DNA of 5,634 nucleotides from Actinomycetes bacterium. Its GTDB lineage: Bacteria; Actinomycetota; Acidimicrobiia; Acidimicrobiales; RAAP-2. The stretch's first letter is position 1; the number at the start of each line of letters is the position of its first letter. Shown one piece after another: positions 1 to 5,634 of the stretch. The translations under genes and the position numbers were made by a program. The notes under the pieces are model-generated. The model was not told where the DNA came from and did no database searches. It worked only from the letters and a program-made list of their open reading frames with translations. The stretch lies in NCBI GenBank assembly GCA_021826255.1, contig JAKBAZ010000089.1, positions 1-5,634 on the forward strand, written 5' to 3'.

Positions 1-563
1 CCGAGGCCGTGAACGAGTTCGTGAGAGAACTAGGCCCCCTCGACATCCTCGTCAACTGCGCCGGTGGAGTACGCGGACAGGTGCATCACCCCATCGAGGA
101 CGTCACCGACGACCAGTGGCGTACGGTGGTCGACGCGAATCTCACCTCCGCCTTTCACTGCACCCGCGCCGTCGCGTCGGGGATGAAGGAGCGGGGTTGG
201 GGTCGAATCGTCACGATCTCCTCGGGCGCCGGGCGTAGCGTGTCGCTCACGGGCATTCAGGCGTACGCGACGGCCAAGGCCGCCCAGATCGGGTTTACCC
301 GCCAGATGGCTCACGAACTCGGTCCCTTCGGTATCACCGTCAACTGCGTCGCCCCCGGATTCGTCCTCTCTAATCCCTCCTCCATCGCCCAGTGGGACGG
401 CTACGGCCCCGAGGGGCAGGCGGCGATTCTGCGGGGAATCGCGACTCGACGACTGGGTGAACCCAGGGACATCGCTCGAGCGGTGCGCTTCTTCACCTCC
501 CCCGACAGCGGCTGGATCACCGGGCAGACCTTGTCGGTCGACGGTGGGCACTCCCTCTTCTAG
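1..563 (+). CDS. Short-chain dehydrogenase/reductase (SDR), 5'-truncated by window edge
   Basis: This is the C-terminal part of a classical NAD(P)-dependent SDR oxidoreductase, a FabG-like cytosolic enzyme that interconverts an alcohol and a ketone. The frame is open to the left edge (first whole codon at base 3). The GTG at base 9 is probably internal, because the Rossmann TGxxxGIG cofactor motif and roughly the first 75 residues are missing. What remains is in family order: the LVNCAGG stretch (variant of NNAG) near base 50, the active-site serine region ISSGAG (216-230), the catalytic YATAK (Tyr at 264-266, Lys at 276-278), the VNCVAPGF segment after the active site, and the C-terminal GWITGQTLSVDGG. 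The stop is TAG at 561-563. The next gene starts 7 bases later on the same strand, so the two are probably co-transcribed. The substrate cannot be read from sequence. The family call is very secure. Confidence 0.95.
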   Translation, partial: EAVNEFVRELGPLDILVNCAGGVRGQVHHPIEDVTDDQWRTVVDANLTSAFHCTRAVASGMKERGWGRIVTISSGAGRSVSLTGIQAYATAKAAQIGFTRQMAHELGPFGITVNCVAPGFVLSNPSSIAQWDGYGPEGQAAILRGIATRRLGEPRDIARAVRFFTSPDSGWITGQTLSVDGGHSLF

Positions 564-570
564 GCGTCTC

Positions 571-2250
571 GTGACCCTCGATCCTCGCTTAGTGGCCCTC
601 GACGACGAGTTCTTCGAGGTGCAGAATCAGGCCGACCCCTTCGCGGCCACGCTGCTCGGTATTTCCGGTGTGGACAGTCTCGTGCCCGACTACAGCCCCG
701 ACGGAGTTCGTCGAGTCGTGGAGAGGTTGCACGACATCGAGCGACGAGTCGAGGAACTTCTCCCGACCCTGACGTCGGACGACGATGTCGACGACGCCCG
801 GGTGCTCGCGCGACTGGCGTGGGGGCAGCGCATCGAGTGGGAGGACGCCGTGTGGTCGGCGAACGCCTCCGCCGAGGGGTACGCCTCTCCACCCGCTCAG
901 ATCTTCATGTGCGTCCCGGCCGTCACGCTGAGTCACCACACTCTGGAGGACTACCTCGCTCGACTGGGTTCCCTCGGTGGAGCCATCGAGGCCATGGCCG
1001 AGCGATACGCCGAGGCGTCGCGGAGTGGTCGAGTCTCGACCGAGGTGGGGCTGCGGCGTAGTGTGCGCCAGCTACGGGGCCACCTCTCGGCGGAACTCGA
1101 CGAGGACCTTCTCGCCTCTCCCCGCTCCGACGGAACGCTTTCTCGGGCGCAACGAGGCGAGTGTCACCGACTGGTTCACGACGTTGTGCGTCCCGCCCTC
1201 ACCGATCTCGTCGAGGTGCTCGAGGACTCTCTTCGAGGGGAGTGTCGAGACGACCACCACGTGGGCATCACGCACCTCCCGGGTGGTGAGGAGATGTACC
1301 GACGAGCGGTCCGACGTCACACCACCACCGACCTCGACCCCCGTGAGATTCACGAGATCGGACGAGAACGCGTGGCGCGCCTGCGAGAGGAGTTCTCCCG
1401 ACTGGGACGCTCGGCGCTCGGGGAGGGCGACGTCGATCGTCTCTTCGATCGCTTGCGCCACGACCCCGCTCTGCGCTTTACCTCGTCAGCGGAGATTATC
1501 GACGTGGCCGCGCGGGCCCTCGCTCGAGCCGAGTTGGCCCGTCCCACCTGGTTCGTCGACCGCGACATCGCCGAGTGCGTCGTCGAGGCCATCAACCCCA
1601 TCGAGGCCGAGCACGCCGCGATGGCTCACTACCAGCCCCCCGCCGGAGACGGCACCCGTCCGGGTATCCACTATCTTGGGGTGACCGATCCCGAGACTCG
1701 GTTTCGCTACGAGTACGAGGCCCTGTCCTTTCACGAGAGTTCCCCGGGCCACCACCTCCAGATTGCGACGGCCCAGACGCTCGATCTTCCCACCTACCGG
1801 CGCTATCTCGATACCCAGGTCTGCGCCTTCGTGGAGGGGTGGGGACTCTACGCCGAACGATTGGCCGACGAGATGGGTCTCTACTCGTCCGATCTCGACC
1901 GACTGGGCATGCTCTCCTTTGAGGCCCTGCGGGCGTGTCGACTCGTCGTCGACACGGGTATGCACTCTCTGGGCTGGAGCCGAGCTGAGGCCGTGGACTA
2001 CATGTGGGCCAATACGGCGACGACTCGCGCCAACGTGGAGAACGAGATTGATCGGTATATCGGTTGGCCCGGTCAGGCTCTGGCCTACCTGGTCGGTCGC
2101 CGAGAGATCGAGCGGGTGCGTCGCGAGGCCGAGGACGCGTGGGGAGAGCGATTCGACGTTCGTCACTTTCACGAGGTGGTCATCGGCGCGGGGGCTGTTC
2201 CCCTCGACGTTCTCGACCGTCGCGTGCGTCGCTGGGTGGAGGGAAGATAG
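571..2250 (+). CDS. DUF885 family protein, putative zinc-dependent peptidase
   Basis: This encodes about 559 aa, a normal size for DUF885 (PF05960), a family widely regarded as putative metallopeptidases but with few defined substrates. It spans nearly the whole domain. The N-terminal LDDEFFEVQNQADPFAATLLG matches the usual opening helix. The metal motif HESSPGHHLQ is at residues 388-397 (H388, E389, H394). EGWGLYAE at 422-429 supplies the likely third ligand or second acidic residue. PGQALAY is at 500-506, and a C-terminal FHEVVIGAGAVPL block starts near 533. There is no signal peptide or membrane segment, so it is predicted cytoplasmic. I chose the GTG at 571 because the open frame back to 457 overlaps the SDR gene and reads as low-complexity Pro/Arg/Ser. 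GTG at 592 is an alternative start. No strong Shine-Dalgarno precedes either. Metal binding and peptidase activity are inferred from the motifs. Confidence 0.9.
   Translation: MTLDPRLVALDDEFFEVQNQADPFAATLLGISGVDSLVPDYSPDGVRRVVERLHDIERRVEELLPTLTSDDDVDDARVLARLAWGQRIEWEDAVWSANASAEGYASPPAQIFMCVPAVTLSHHTLEDYLARLGSLGGAIEAMAERYAEASRSGRVSTEVGLRRSVRQLRGHLSAELDEDLLASPRSDGTLSRAQRGECHRLVHDVVRPALTDLVEVLEDSLRGECRDDHHVGITHLPGGEEMYRRAVRRHTTTDLDPREIHEIGRERVARLREEFSRLGRSALGEGDVDRLFDRLRHDPALRFTSSAEIIDVAARALARAELARPTWFVDRDIAECVVEAINPIEAEHAAMAHYQPPAGDGTRPGIHYLGVTDPETRFRYEYEALSFHESSPGHHLQIATAQTLDLPTYRRYLDTQVCAFVEGWGLYAERLADEMGLYSSDLDRLGMLSFEALRACRLVVDTGMHSLGWSRAEAVDYMWANTATTRANVENEIDRYIGWPGQALAYLVGRREIERVRREAEDAWGERFDVRHFHEVVIGAGAVPLDVLDRRVRRWVEGR
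2238..2243 (+). promoter_or_regulatory. Shine-Dalgarno (GGAGGG) for the alpha/beta hydrolase
   Basis: GGAGGG lies inside the last codons of the DUF885 gene, 9 bases before the ATG at 2253. It is the clearest ribosome-binding site in the window. It fixes the hydrolase start at 2253 rather than at upstream in-frame starts that lie within the DUF885 gene. Confidence 0.75.
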
Positions 2251-2252
2251 TA

Positions 2253-3089
2253 ATGAAAGTCGTCGTCAACGGCTGTGAACTCAGCGTCGAGGTCTATGGA
2301 CCTCTCGACGCGCCGGTGATCATCGCTCACCACGGCGGTGGGGGAATCGGCTCGATGGCCGAACCCCGCGCCACCTTCGGCCCGCTAGCCGACCAGTACC
2401 GAGTGGTGGTCTTTGACGCGCGCGGGTGCGGGACGTCCGAAGGTATTGCGCCGTACTCCCACGCCCAGTGGGCGGCCGACGTAAACGGACTGCGCGAATG
2501 GCTCGGGGTAGAGAGCGTCATCGTCGCGGGTGGTTCCTACGGGGGTTTCATCGCCCTCGAGTACGCCCTCGCTTACCCCGAGCACACCCGGGCCCTCATC
2601 TTGCGCGACACCTCGGCCGACGGCTCGAACCTCGAACGCGCCTTCGAGAACGCGCGGCGCCAGTCGCGCGTCGAGATCAATTGGGAGAACTTCGAGCGCT
2701 ACTGGAGCGGGCGTATTCGCGACGACGACGACCTCAAGCGCTGTTGGGCCGAGATGATCCCCCTCTACGACTTCGAGTACGACCCGGTGAAGTCCGCCGC
2801 GGCGGTCGAGGCGGGCTACTACCGCCACGAGGCTCACAACTGGTGCTTCGTGCACAACGTGCCCCAGTACGACCTACGAGATCGGCTGGGTGAGATTACT
2901 TGTCCCACCCTCGTGACGGTCGGGCGACACGACTGGGCCACGCCGGTCGAGTATTCCGAAACGATGGCGCGGCTCATCCCCCGAGCCACTCTTCGGGTGT
3001 TTGAACGCTCGGGTCACTCGCCCCAAATCGAGGAGGCTGAGGAGTTCCAACGCGTGATGCGGGAGTTCCTCTCGACGCTCGAGGACTGA
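2253..3089 (+). CDS. Alpha/beta hydrolase, proline iminopeptidase-like (S33-like)
   Basis: This is a cytosolic alpha/beta-fold hydrolase of 278 aa. The oxyanion-hole segment HHGGGGIG is at 26-33, where proline iminopeptidases usually have HGGPG. The strand-turn DARGCGTSEG (55-64) resembles their DxRGxGxS motif. The nucleophile elbow GGSYGG has Ser95, and the rest of the predicted triad is Asp227 in GRHDWATP and His255 in RSGHSP. A charged, aromatic-rich cap region lies at roughly 120-205. The ATG at 2253 has a good Shine-Dalgarno and begins 2 bases after the DUF885 stop, so the two genes are almost certainly one transcript and translationally linked. Family knowledge allows an aminopeptidase removing N-terminal residues (often proline), but esterase, lactonase or other C-C/C-O hydrolases share this fold. 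The peptidase-rich surroundings favour peptidase or amidase activity. Fold and triad are secure; substrate is not. Confidence 0.9.
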   Translation: MKVVVNGCELSVEVYGPLDAPVIIAHHGGGGIGSMAEPRATFGPLADQYRVVVFDARGCGTSEGIAPYSHAQWAADVNGLREWLGVESVIVAGGSYGGFIALEYALAYPEHTRALILRDTSADGSNLERAFENARRQSRVEINWENFERYWSGRIRDDDDLKRCWAEMIPLYDFEYDPVKSAAAVEAGYYRHEAHNWCFVHNVPQYDLRDRLGEITCPTLVTVGRHDWATPVEYSETMARLIPRATLRVFERSGHSPQIEEAEEFQRVMREFLSTLED

Positions 3090-3090
3090 C

Positions 3091-3915
3091 CTACTCGACG
3101 AAGTAGCGACAGATCATGACCGCGGTGATGAAGGTACGAAACGCCTCCAGGGGATCGGACTCGACCAGTTCGGCGGTTAAGTCCCCGGTGCGCTCGATGC
3201 CCTTCACCCGACTGGCCAACTCGGCGTAGTCGCTCGTTCGAAAGGTGATGCCCAATCGAATCGGCAGGTCGAGGGCGACCGGCGAGATACTCGAGAGATT
3301 CTGGACGGCCTCGCGAGCGCTCTCGCGGATGAGGTCCCTCGCCGCGTCGGGGTGCAGAGACTCGGCGCTAAAGCGAGTGTGGGAGGTCTTGACGACGGCC
3401 GCTCGAGCGTCGGGGGAGAAGGGCGCGAGTTCGCGCGCCGTCGTCTCGTCCCCGGTGATGAGAGCGATCGGCACTCCGTAGGCCTGGGCGACCAGAGCGT
3501 TGATGCCCGATTCACCCGCCACTTCCCCGTTGATCGTGACCTCGGCGAAGGCGGCGGGGAAGTAGGTGTGGGACAGGGTCGAGCCGTTAGAGGACATCGA
3601 TCCGTGGTAGGACACGAAGAAGATGGCGTCGAAGGTGTCGTCGAGCCCCTCCATCATGTACCAGGGCTTTAGGCGACCCGACAGATACCGAGCTCCGCCG
3701 GCGAGTTCGTGGGGTCGCAGGTTGGCCATGCGAGAGTGAGAGTCGTTGACGACGAACTCCGTGGCTCCCGCGGCCATGGCCCCCTCGATGGCCGCGTTGA
3801 TCTCCTGGGTGAGCAGTGAGACGTAGTAGGGGTACTGTTCTCCGCCGCTCACGCACTGGGTCCAGTCGACGACTCCGGCCGTGCCTTCCATATCCGAGGA
3901 GATGAAGATCTTCAT
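3091..3915 (-). CDS. M55 family D-aminopeptidase (DppA-like)
   Basis: This is a 274 aa protein, the same length as I recall for Bacillus subtilis DppA, the zinc D-aminopeptidase that releases N-terminal D-amino acids such as D-Ala from short peptides and forms a ring-shaped decamer. The family motif SxDxEG is present as SSDMEG, giving Asp8 and Glu10. His60 (VVNDSH) and His104 (SYHG) fall at the same numbers as the DppA zinc ligands. The final acidic ligand (Glu133 in DppA) is probably Glu135 in GEVAGESG. Position 115, which I recall as a proposed catalytic Cys in DppA, is Ser here (TLSHTY). No signal peptide is seen. The start is ATG 3915, whose bases overlap the stop of the upstream asparaginase gene (ATGA). 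A longer frame to 4092 lies inside that gene and has no M55 similarity. A weak GAGAG sits about 7 bases upstream. The family call is very secure; exact D-specificity is inferred. Confidence 0.95.
   Translation of the reverse strand: MKIFISSDMEGTAGVVDWTQCVSGGEQYPYYVSLLTQEINAAIEGAMAAGATEFVVNDSHSRMANLRPHELAGGARYLSGRLKPWYMMEGLDDTFDAIFFVSYHGSMSSNGSTLSHTYFPAAFAEVTINGEVAGESGINALVAQAYGVPIALITGDETTARELAPFSPDARAAVVKTSHTRFSAESLHPDAARDLIRESAREAVQNLSSISPVALDLPIRLGITFRTSDYAELASRVKGIERTGDLTAELVESDPLEAFRTFITAVMICRYFVE
3912..3915 (-). promoter_or_regulatory. ATGA start/stop overlap (translational coupling)
   Basis: Read on the - strand the bases are ATGA: ATG begins the M55 aminopeptidase and TGA ends the asparaginase-family gene. 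Such four-base overlaps usually let a terminating ribosome re-initiate, tying the output of the two proteins together. The Shine-Dalgarno upstream is weak (GAGAG), which fits dependence on coupling. Confidence 0.8.
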
Positions 3916-4859
3916 AGTTGCACTCTCGCAATCGCCTGCACCCCGTCGGTGTCGGGGGTGATGAGGTTGTAGGTGGATCCCGGTTGGCCGCTCGCACCGC
4001 CGTGACGTCCGTCCGGAGTGAGACACAGCGTACGCAGTTCCGCGCGGAACGGGTCGGGAAGATCTCCGGCCTCTCTCAGCATGGTGCGACACGCGTCGTC
4101 GGGCTCGAGGCCCCGGGCCAGACCGTCGACGACCATGCGGGCTCCCGTGACGCGCATGGCCAACTCTCCCCGTCCCGTACAGGCCGCCGCCCCGAAGCGC
4201 AGGTCGCAGTAGTTACCGGCGCCGACGATGGCGGAGTCGCCGATGCGACCCGGGTACTTCCAGGGGTAGCCACTCGTAGAGACGCCCGACACCATCTCCC
4301 CGTGTTCGTCGAGGGCGATGACGTTAATGGTGCCCCACGGTCCGTCGTGGGGCCGAAAGCGACGGACTAGCTCGAGGGCCGTCACCCGGTAGATGTCGTC
4401 TCCGGGGGCCGAGAGGGTGTTCTCTCCCTCGACGGAGTCTCGGGACACCTTTAGCTGTTCGCGGAACATCTCCCAGGTCTCTTCGGTCATGAGGTCGGCC
4501 GTCTCGAATCCTTGCTCCTGAGCGAAGAGTTCGGCACCCTCACCCACCAGCAGGCAGTGCTGGGGGAGGACTTCAAGGACTCGTCGCGCGATGGAGATGG
4601 GGTGGGGGTAGTTCTTCACCGCCCCCACGGCCGCGAAGGCTCGGCTGGAACCGACCATGAGGGACGCGTCGAGCTCGATCTCTCCGCGCGCGTTCGGTAG
4701 GCCCGCCGTTCCGACGTAGTGATCGTTGACGTTGTCCTCACAGTCGCGTAGCGCCGCTTCGACCGCGTCGAGGGCACTCGCTCCCTGACTCAGCAGTTCC
4801 CAGGCTCGGGGTAGACCGGCTTCGGAACGCTCGGATCCAATGATGATCGGTGTGGACAT
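3912..4859 (-). CDS. N-terminal-threonine asparaginase / isoaspartyl peptidase (glycosylasparaginase family, T2)
   Basis: This is a 315 aa precursor of an Ntn-hydrolase that cleaves itself into alpha and beta subunits, freeing a threonine nucleophile. Known members hydrolyse N4-GlcNAc-asparagine, L-asparagine or beta-aspartyl peptides. The N-terminal half carries the family pattern ALDAVEAALRDCE (about 30-42), VGTAGLPN, and LDASLMVG. The predicted cleavage is Gly176-Thr177 (WGTINVIALD), followed by SGVSTSG (191-197), the substrate-carboxylate-binding GRIGDS (Arg205, Asp208) and the CTGRGE loop (227-232). Overall similarity is closest to glycosylasparaginases, but the Gly-Thr junction and TGxGE ending are more like plant-type isoaspartyl peptidases, so the substrate class is open. 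It has no signal peptide, unlike lysosomal or periplasmic relatives. ATG 4859 is followed at once by family-like sequence. The TGA stop overlaps the ATG of the M55 gene, implying coupled translation. Confidence 0.93.
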   Translation of the reverse strand: MSTPIIIGSERSEAGLPRAWELLSQGASALDAVEAALRDCEDNVNDHYVGTAGLPNARGEIELDASLMVGSSRAFAAVGAVKNYPHPISIARRVLEVLPQHCLLVGEGAELFAQEQGFETADLMTEETWEMFREQLKVSRDSVEGENTLSAPGDDIYRVTALELVRRFRPHDGPWGTINVIALDEHGEMVSGVSTSGYPWKYPGRIGDSAIVGAGNYCDLRFGAAACTGRGELAMRVTGARMVVDGLARGLEPDDACRTMLREAGDLPDPFRAELRTLCLTPDGRHGGASGQPGSTYNLITPDTDGVQAIARVQL

Positions 4860-4897
4860 GGTGACGGAAAACCTACTTTCGTGTTGTAGTGGGAGGA
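4860..4897 (-). other. 38-base intergenic gap between amidase and asparaginase-family genes
   Basis: This is the longest non-coding stretch in the window. On the - strand a weak AGTAGG (bases 4877-4872) lies about 12 bases before the ATG and may serve as a poor ribosome-binding site. I see no hairpin followed by a T run and no convincing -35/-10 pair, so read-through from the amidase gene is the simplest view. Confidence 0.5.
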
Positions 4898-5634
4898 TCA
4901 GAGGCTGAGGTGACGAGCGAGGAGGTCGGCTGTGGCGAGGAGGTGGAGATCACGGCCCCGCGCACTCGAGAGCTGGATACCCACCGGGAGGTTCGACTCT
5001 CCTCGTCCGGCGGGAATGACGACCGCGGGGTCTCCGGTGAGATTGAAGATGCTGGTGAAGAGGGCCTCCTCAGCACCCTCGGCGGTATCGATCGGTGGTG
5101 TAGTCGCCGGCGCGACGAACGGCGTGGCGGGAGTGAGAATGGCGTCGAGACCGTCGTAGAGGGCGTCACAAGCACTCATGAGAGAGTCACGTCGCGCGAG
5201 CGCGCGCTCGTATCGCTCCCGCGTCACGTCGCGCGCCCCGAGGAGCAACCGTAGAGTCTCGGGTCCAAAGTCGTCCGGCGCTCGCTCCACGTGGGCGGCG
5301 TGAACTCTCCAAGCTTCGAACAAGATGATGTCCTCGAAGGTCTCTCGAATCTCGATCCAGGGGGTGGTGTCCACCTCGACGAGGTCGACAATCTTCGAGC
5401 ACTCCTCAAGAGCACTTTTCAGGGCCGCCGAGACGTCCGGACGAATGACCGGATCGTTAAAGAGGTCGCGGGCCACACCGAGTCGTGCTCTGACGAGCTG
5501 GTCGGGGATCTCCTCGTCGATGAGGGCCGCGAGGACGCGGGTCGCGGTCGCGCACGTGTCGGCGAGCAGTCCCACGTGGTCGAGGGAGGGCGAGAGAGGT
5601 TGGACCCCTTCGAGCGAGAGAAGCCCGTAGGTCG
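4898..5634 (-). CDS. Amidase-signature family hydrolase, C-terminal part (5' end beyond window)
   Basis: This is the C-terminal portion (about 245 aa visible) of an amidase-signature enzyme, which hydrolyses carboxamides with a Ser-cisSer-Lys triad. The frame stays open to the right edge. Upstream of the GTG at 5575 it reads TYGLLSLEGVQPLSPSLDHV, continuing into GLL, the family segment that follows the catalytic serine. That GTG is therefore internal and not the start. Later landmarks are YDGLDAILTPATPFVAP, the FNLTGDPAVVIPAG block and LPVGIQLSSARGRDLHLL near the C-terminus, all in the usual order. The triad residues lie outside the window, so activity cannot be judged. The stop is TGA at 4900-4898. 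GatA, the tRNA amidotransferase subunit, is less likely given the catabolic neighbours and absence of gatB/gatC beside it. The substrate is unknown. It is first in the visible - strand set, 38 bases before the asparaginase-family gene. Confidence 0.93.
   Translation of the reverse strand, partial: TYGLLSLEGVQPLSPSLDHVGLLADTCATATRVLAALIDEEIPDQLVRARLGVARDLFNDPVIRPDVSAALKSALEECSKIVDLVEVDTTPWIEIRETFEDIILFEAWRVHAAHVERAPDDFGPETLRLLLGARDVTRERYERALARRDSLMSACDALYDGLDAILTPATPFVAPATTPPIDTAEGAEEALFTSIFNLTGDPAVVIPAGRGESNLPVGIQLSSARGRDLHLLATADLLARHLSL

Noticed and set aside
30..551. 173-residue open frame on the - strand opposite the SDR gene
   Set aside because: It is a shadow of the SDR coding sequence, whose catalytic motifs are clear on the + strand.
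457..570. N-terminal extension of the DUF885 reading frame, overlapping the SDR gene
   Set aside because: It is a Pro/Arg/Ser-rich frame shadow of the SDR coding sequence with no family similarity. The DUF885 domain begins right after the GTG at 571.
1486..2172. 228-residue open frame on the - strand opposite the DUF885 gene
   Set aside because: Long antisense open frames are expected in GC-rich genes with G/C third positions. It shows no recognisable motif and sits opposite strongly conserved DUF885 motifs.
2064..2252. 63-residue upstream extension of the alpha/beta hydrolase
   Set aside because: It lies entirely inside the conserved C-terminus of the DUF885 gene and is an Arg/Gly/Ser-rich shadow. 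ATG 2253 has a good Shine-Dalgarno.
3916..4092. 59-residue upstream extension of the M55 gene
   Set aside because: It is antisense-free overlap with the T2 gene in another frame, and the composition is non-protein-like. The M55 family starts exactly at MKIFISSDMEG.
5573..5575. GTG as the start codon of the amidase gene
   Set aside because: The frame stays open upstream to the window edge and reads as conserved amidase-signature sequence (TYGLLSLEG, SLDHVG), so this GTG is an internal valine.
1..5634. CRISPR array, insertion sequence, tRNA or phage-like element
   Set aside because: I found no regularly spaced direct repeats, terminal inverted repeats, transposase motifs or tRNA-like folds. 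The window is about 99% coding for metabolic enzymes.

Overview
The window is almost wholly protein-coding. It is visibly GC-rich, with mostly G or C at third codon positions and frequent CGA/CGC/CGT arginine codons and GTG starts. This suggests a high-GC bacterium. An actinobacterium (for example an Acidimicrobiia-like lineage) is my best guess, but no marker gene settles it. I see no RNA genes, mobile elements, CRISPR arrays or large repeats. The longest non-coding stretch is only 38 bases.

Layout: two tightly packed gene sets converge in the middle. On the + strand, left to right, are the C-terminal part of a short-chain dehydrogenase/reductase (cut by the left edge), a complete DUF885-type putative zinc peptidase with a GTG start 7 bases later, and a complete alpha/beta hydrolase of the proline-iminopeptidase (S33-like) kind 2 bases after that. 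On the - strand, in transcription order from the right edge, are the C-terminal part of an amidase-signature hydrolase (cut by the right edge), a complete Ntn-type asparaginase/isoaspartyl peptidase (family T2) after 38 bases, and a complete M55 D-aminopeptidase whose ATG overlaps the preceding stop (ATGA). The stop codons of the two sets are separated by one base.

How they may work together: five of the six genes belong to families that hydrolyse peptide or amide bonds, by five different chemistries: a putative metal-dependent HExxxGH enzyme, a Ser-His-Asp hydrolase, a binuclear zinc D-aminopeptidase, an N-terminal threonine hydrolase and a Ser-cisSer-Lys amidase. The M55 and T2 families are specialised for bonds ordinary peptidases cannot cut (D-amino acid termini, and isoaspartyl or glycosyl-asparagine linkages). 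The locus therefore looks like an accessory catabolic island for unusual peptides or amides. The shared substrate is an inference; nothing in the window names it. No transporter or regulator is visible, and both gene sets continue beyond the edges.
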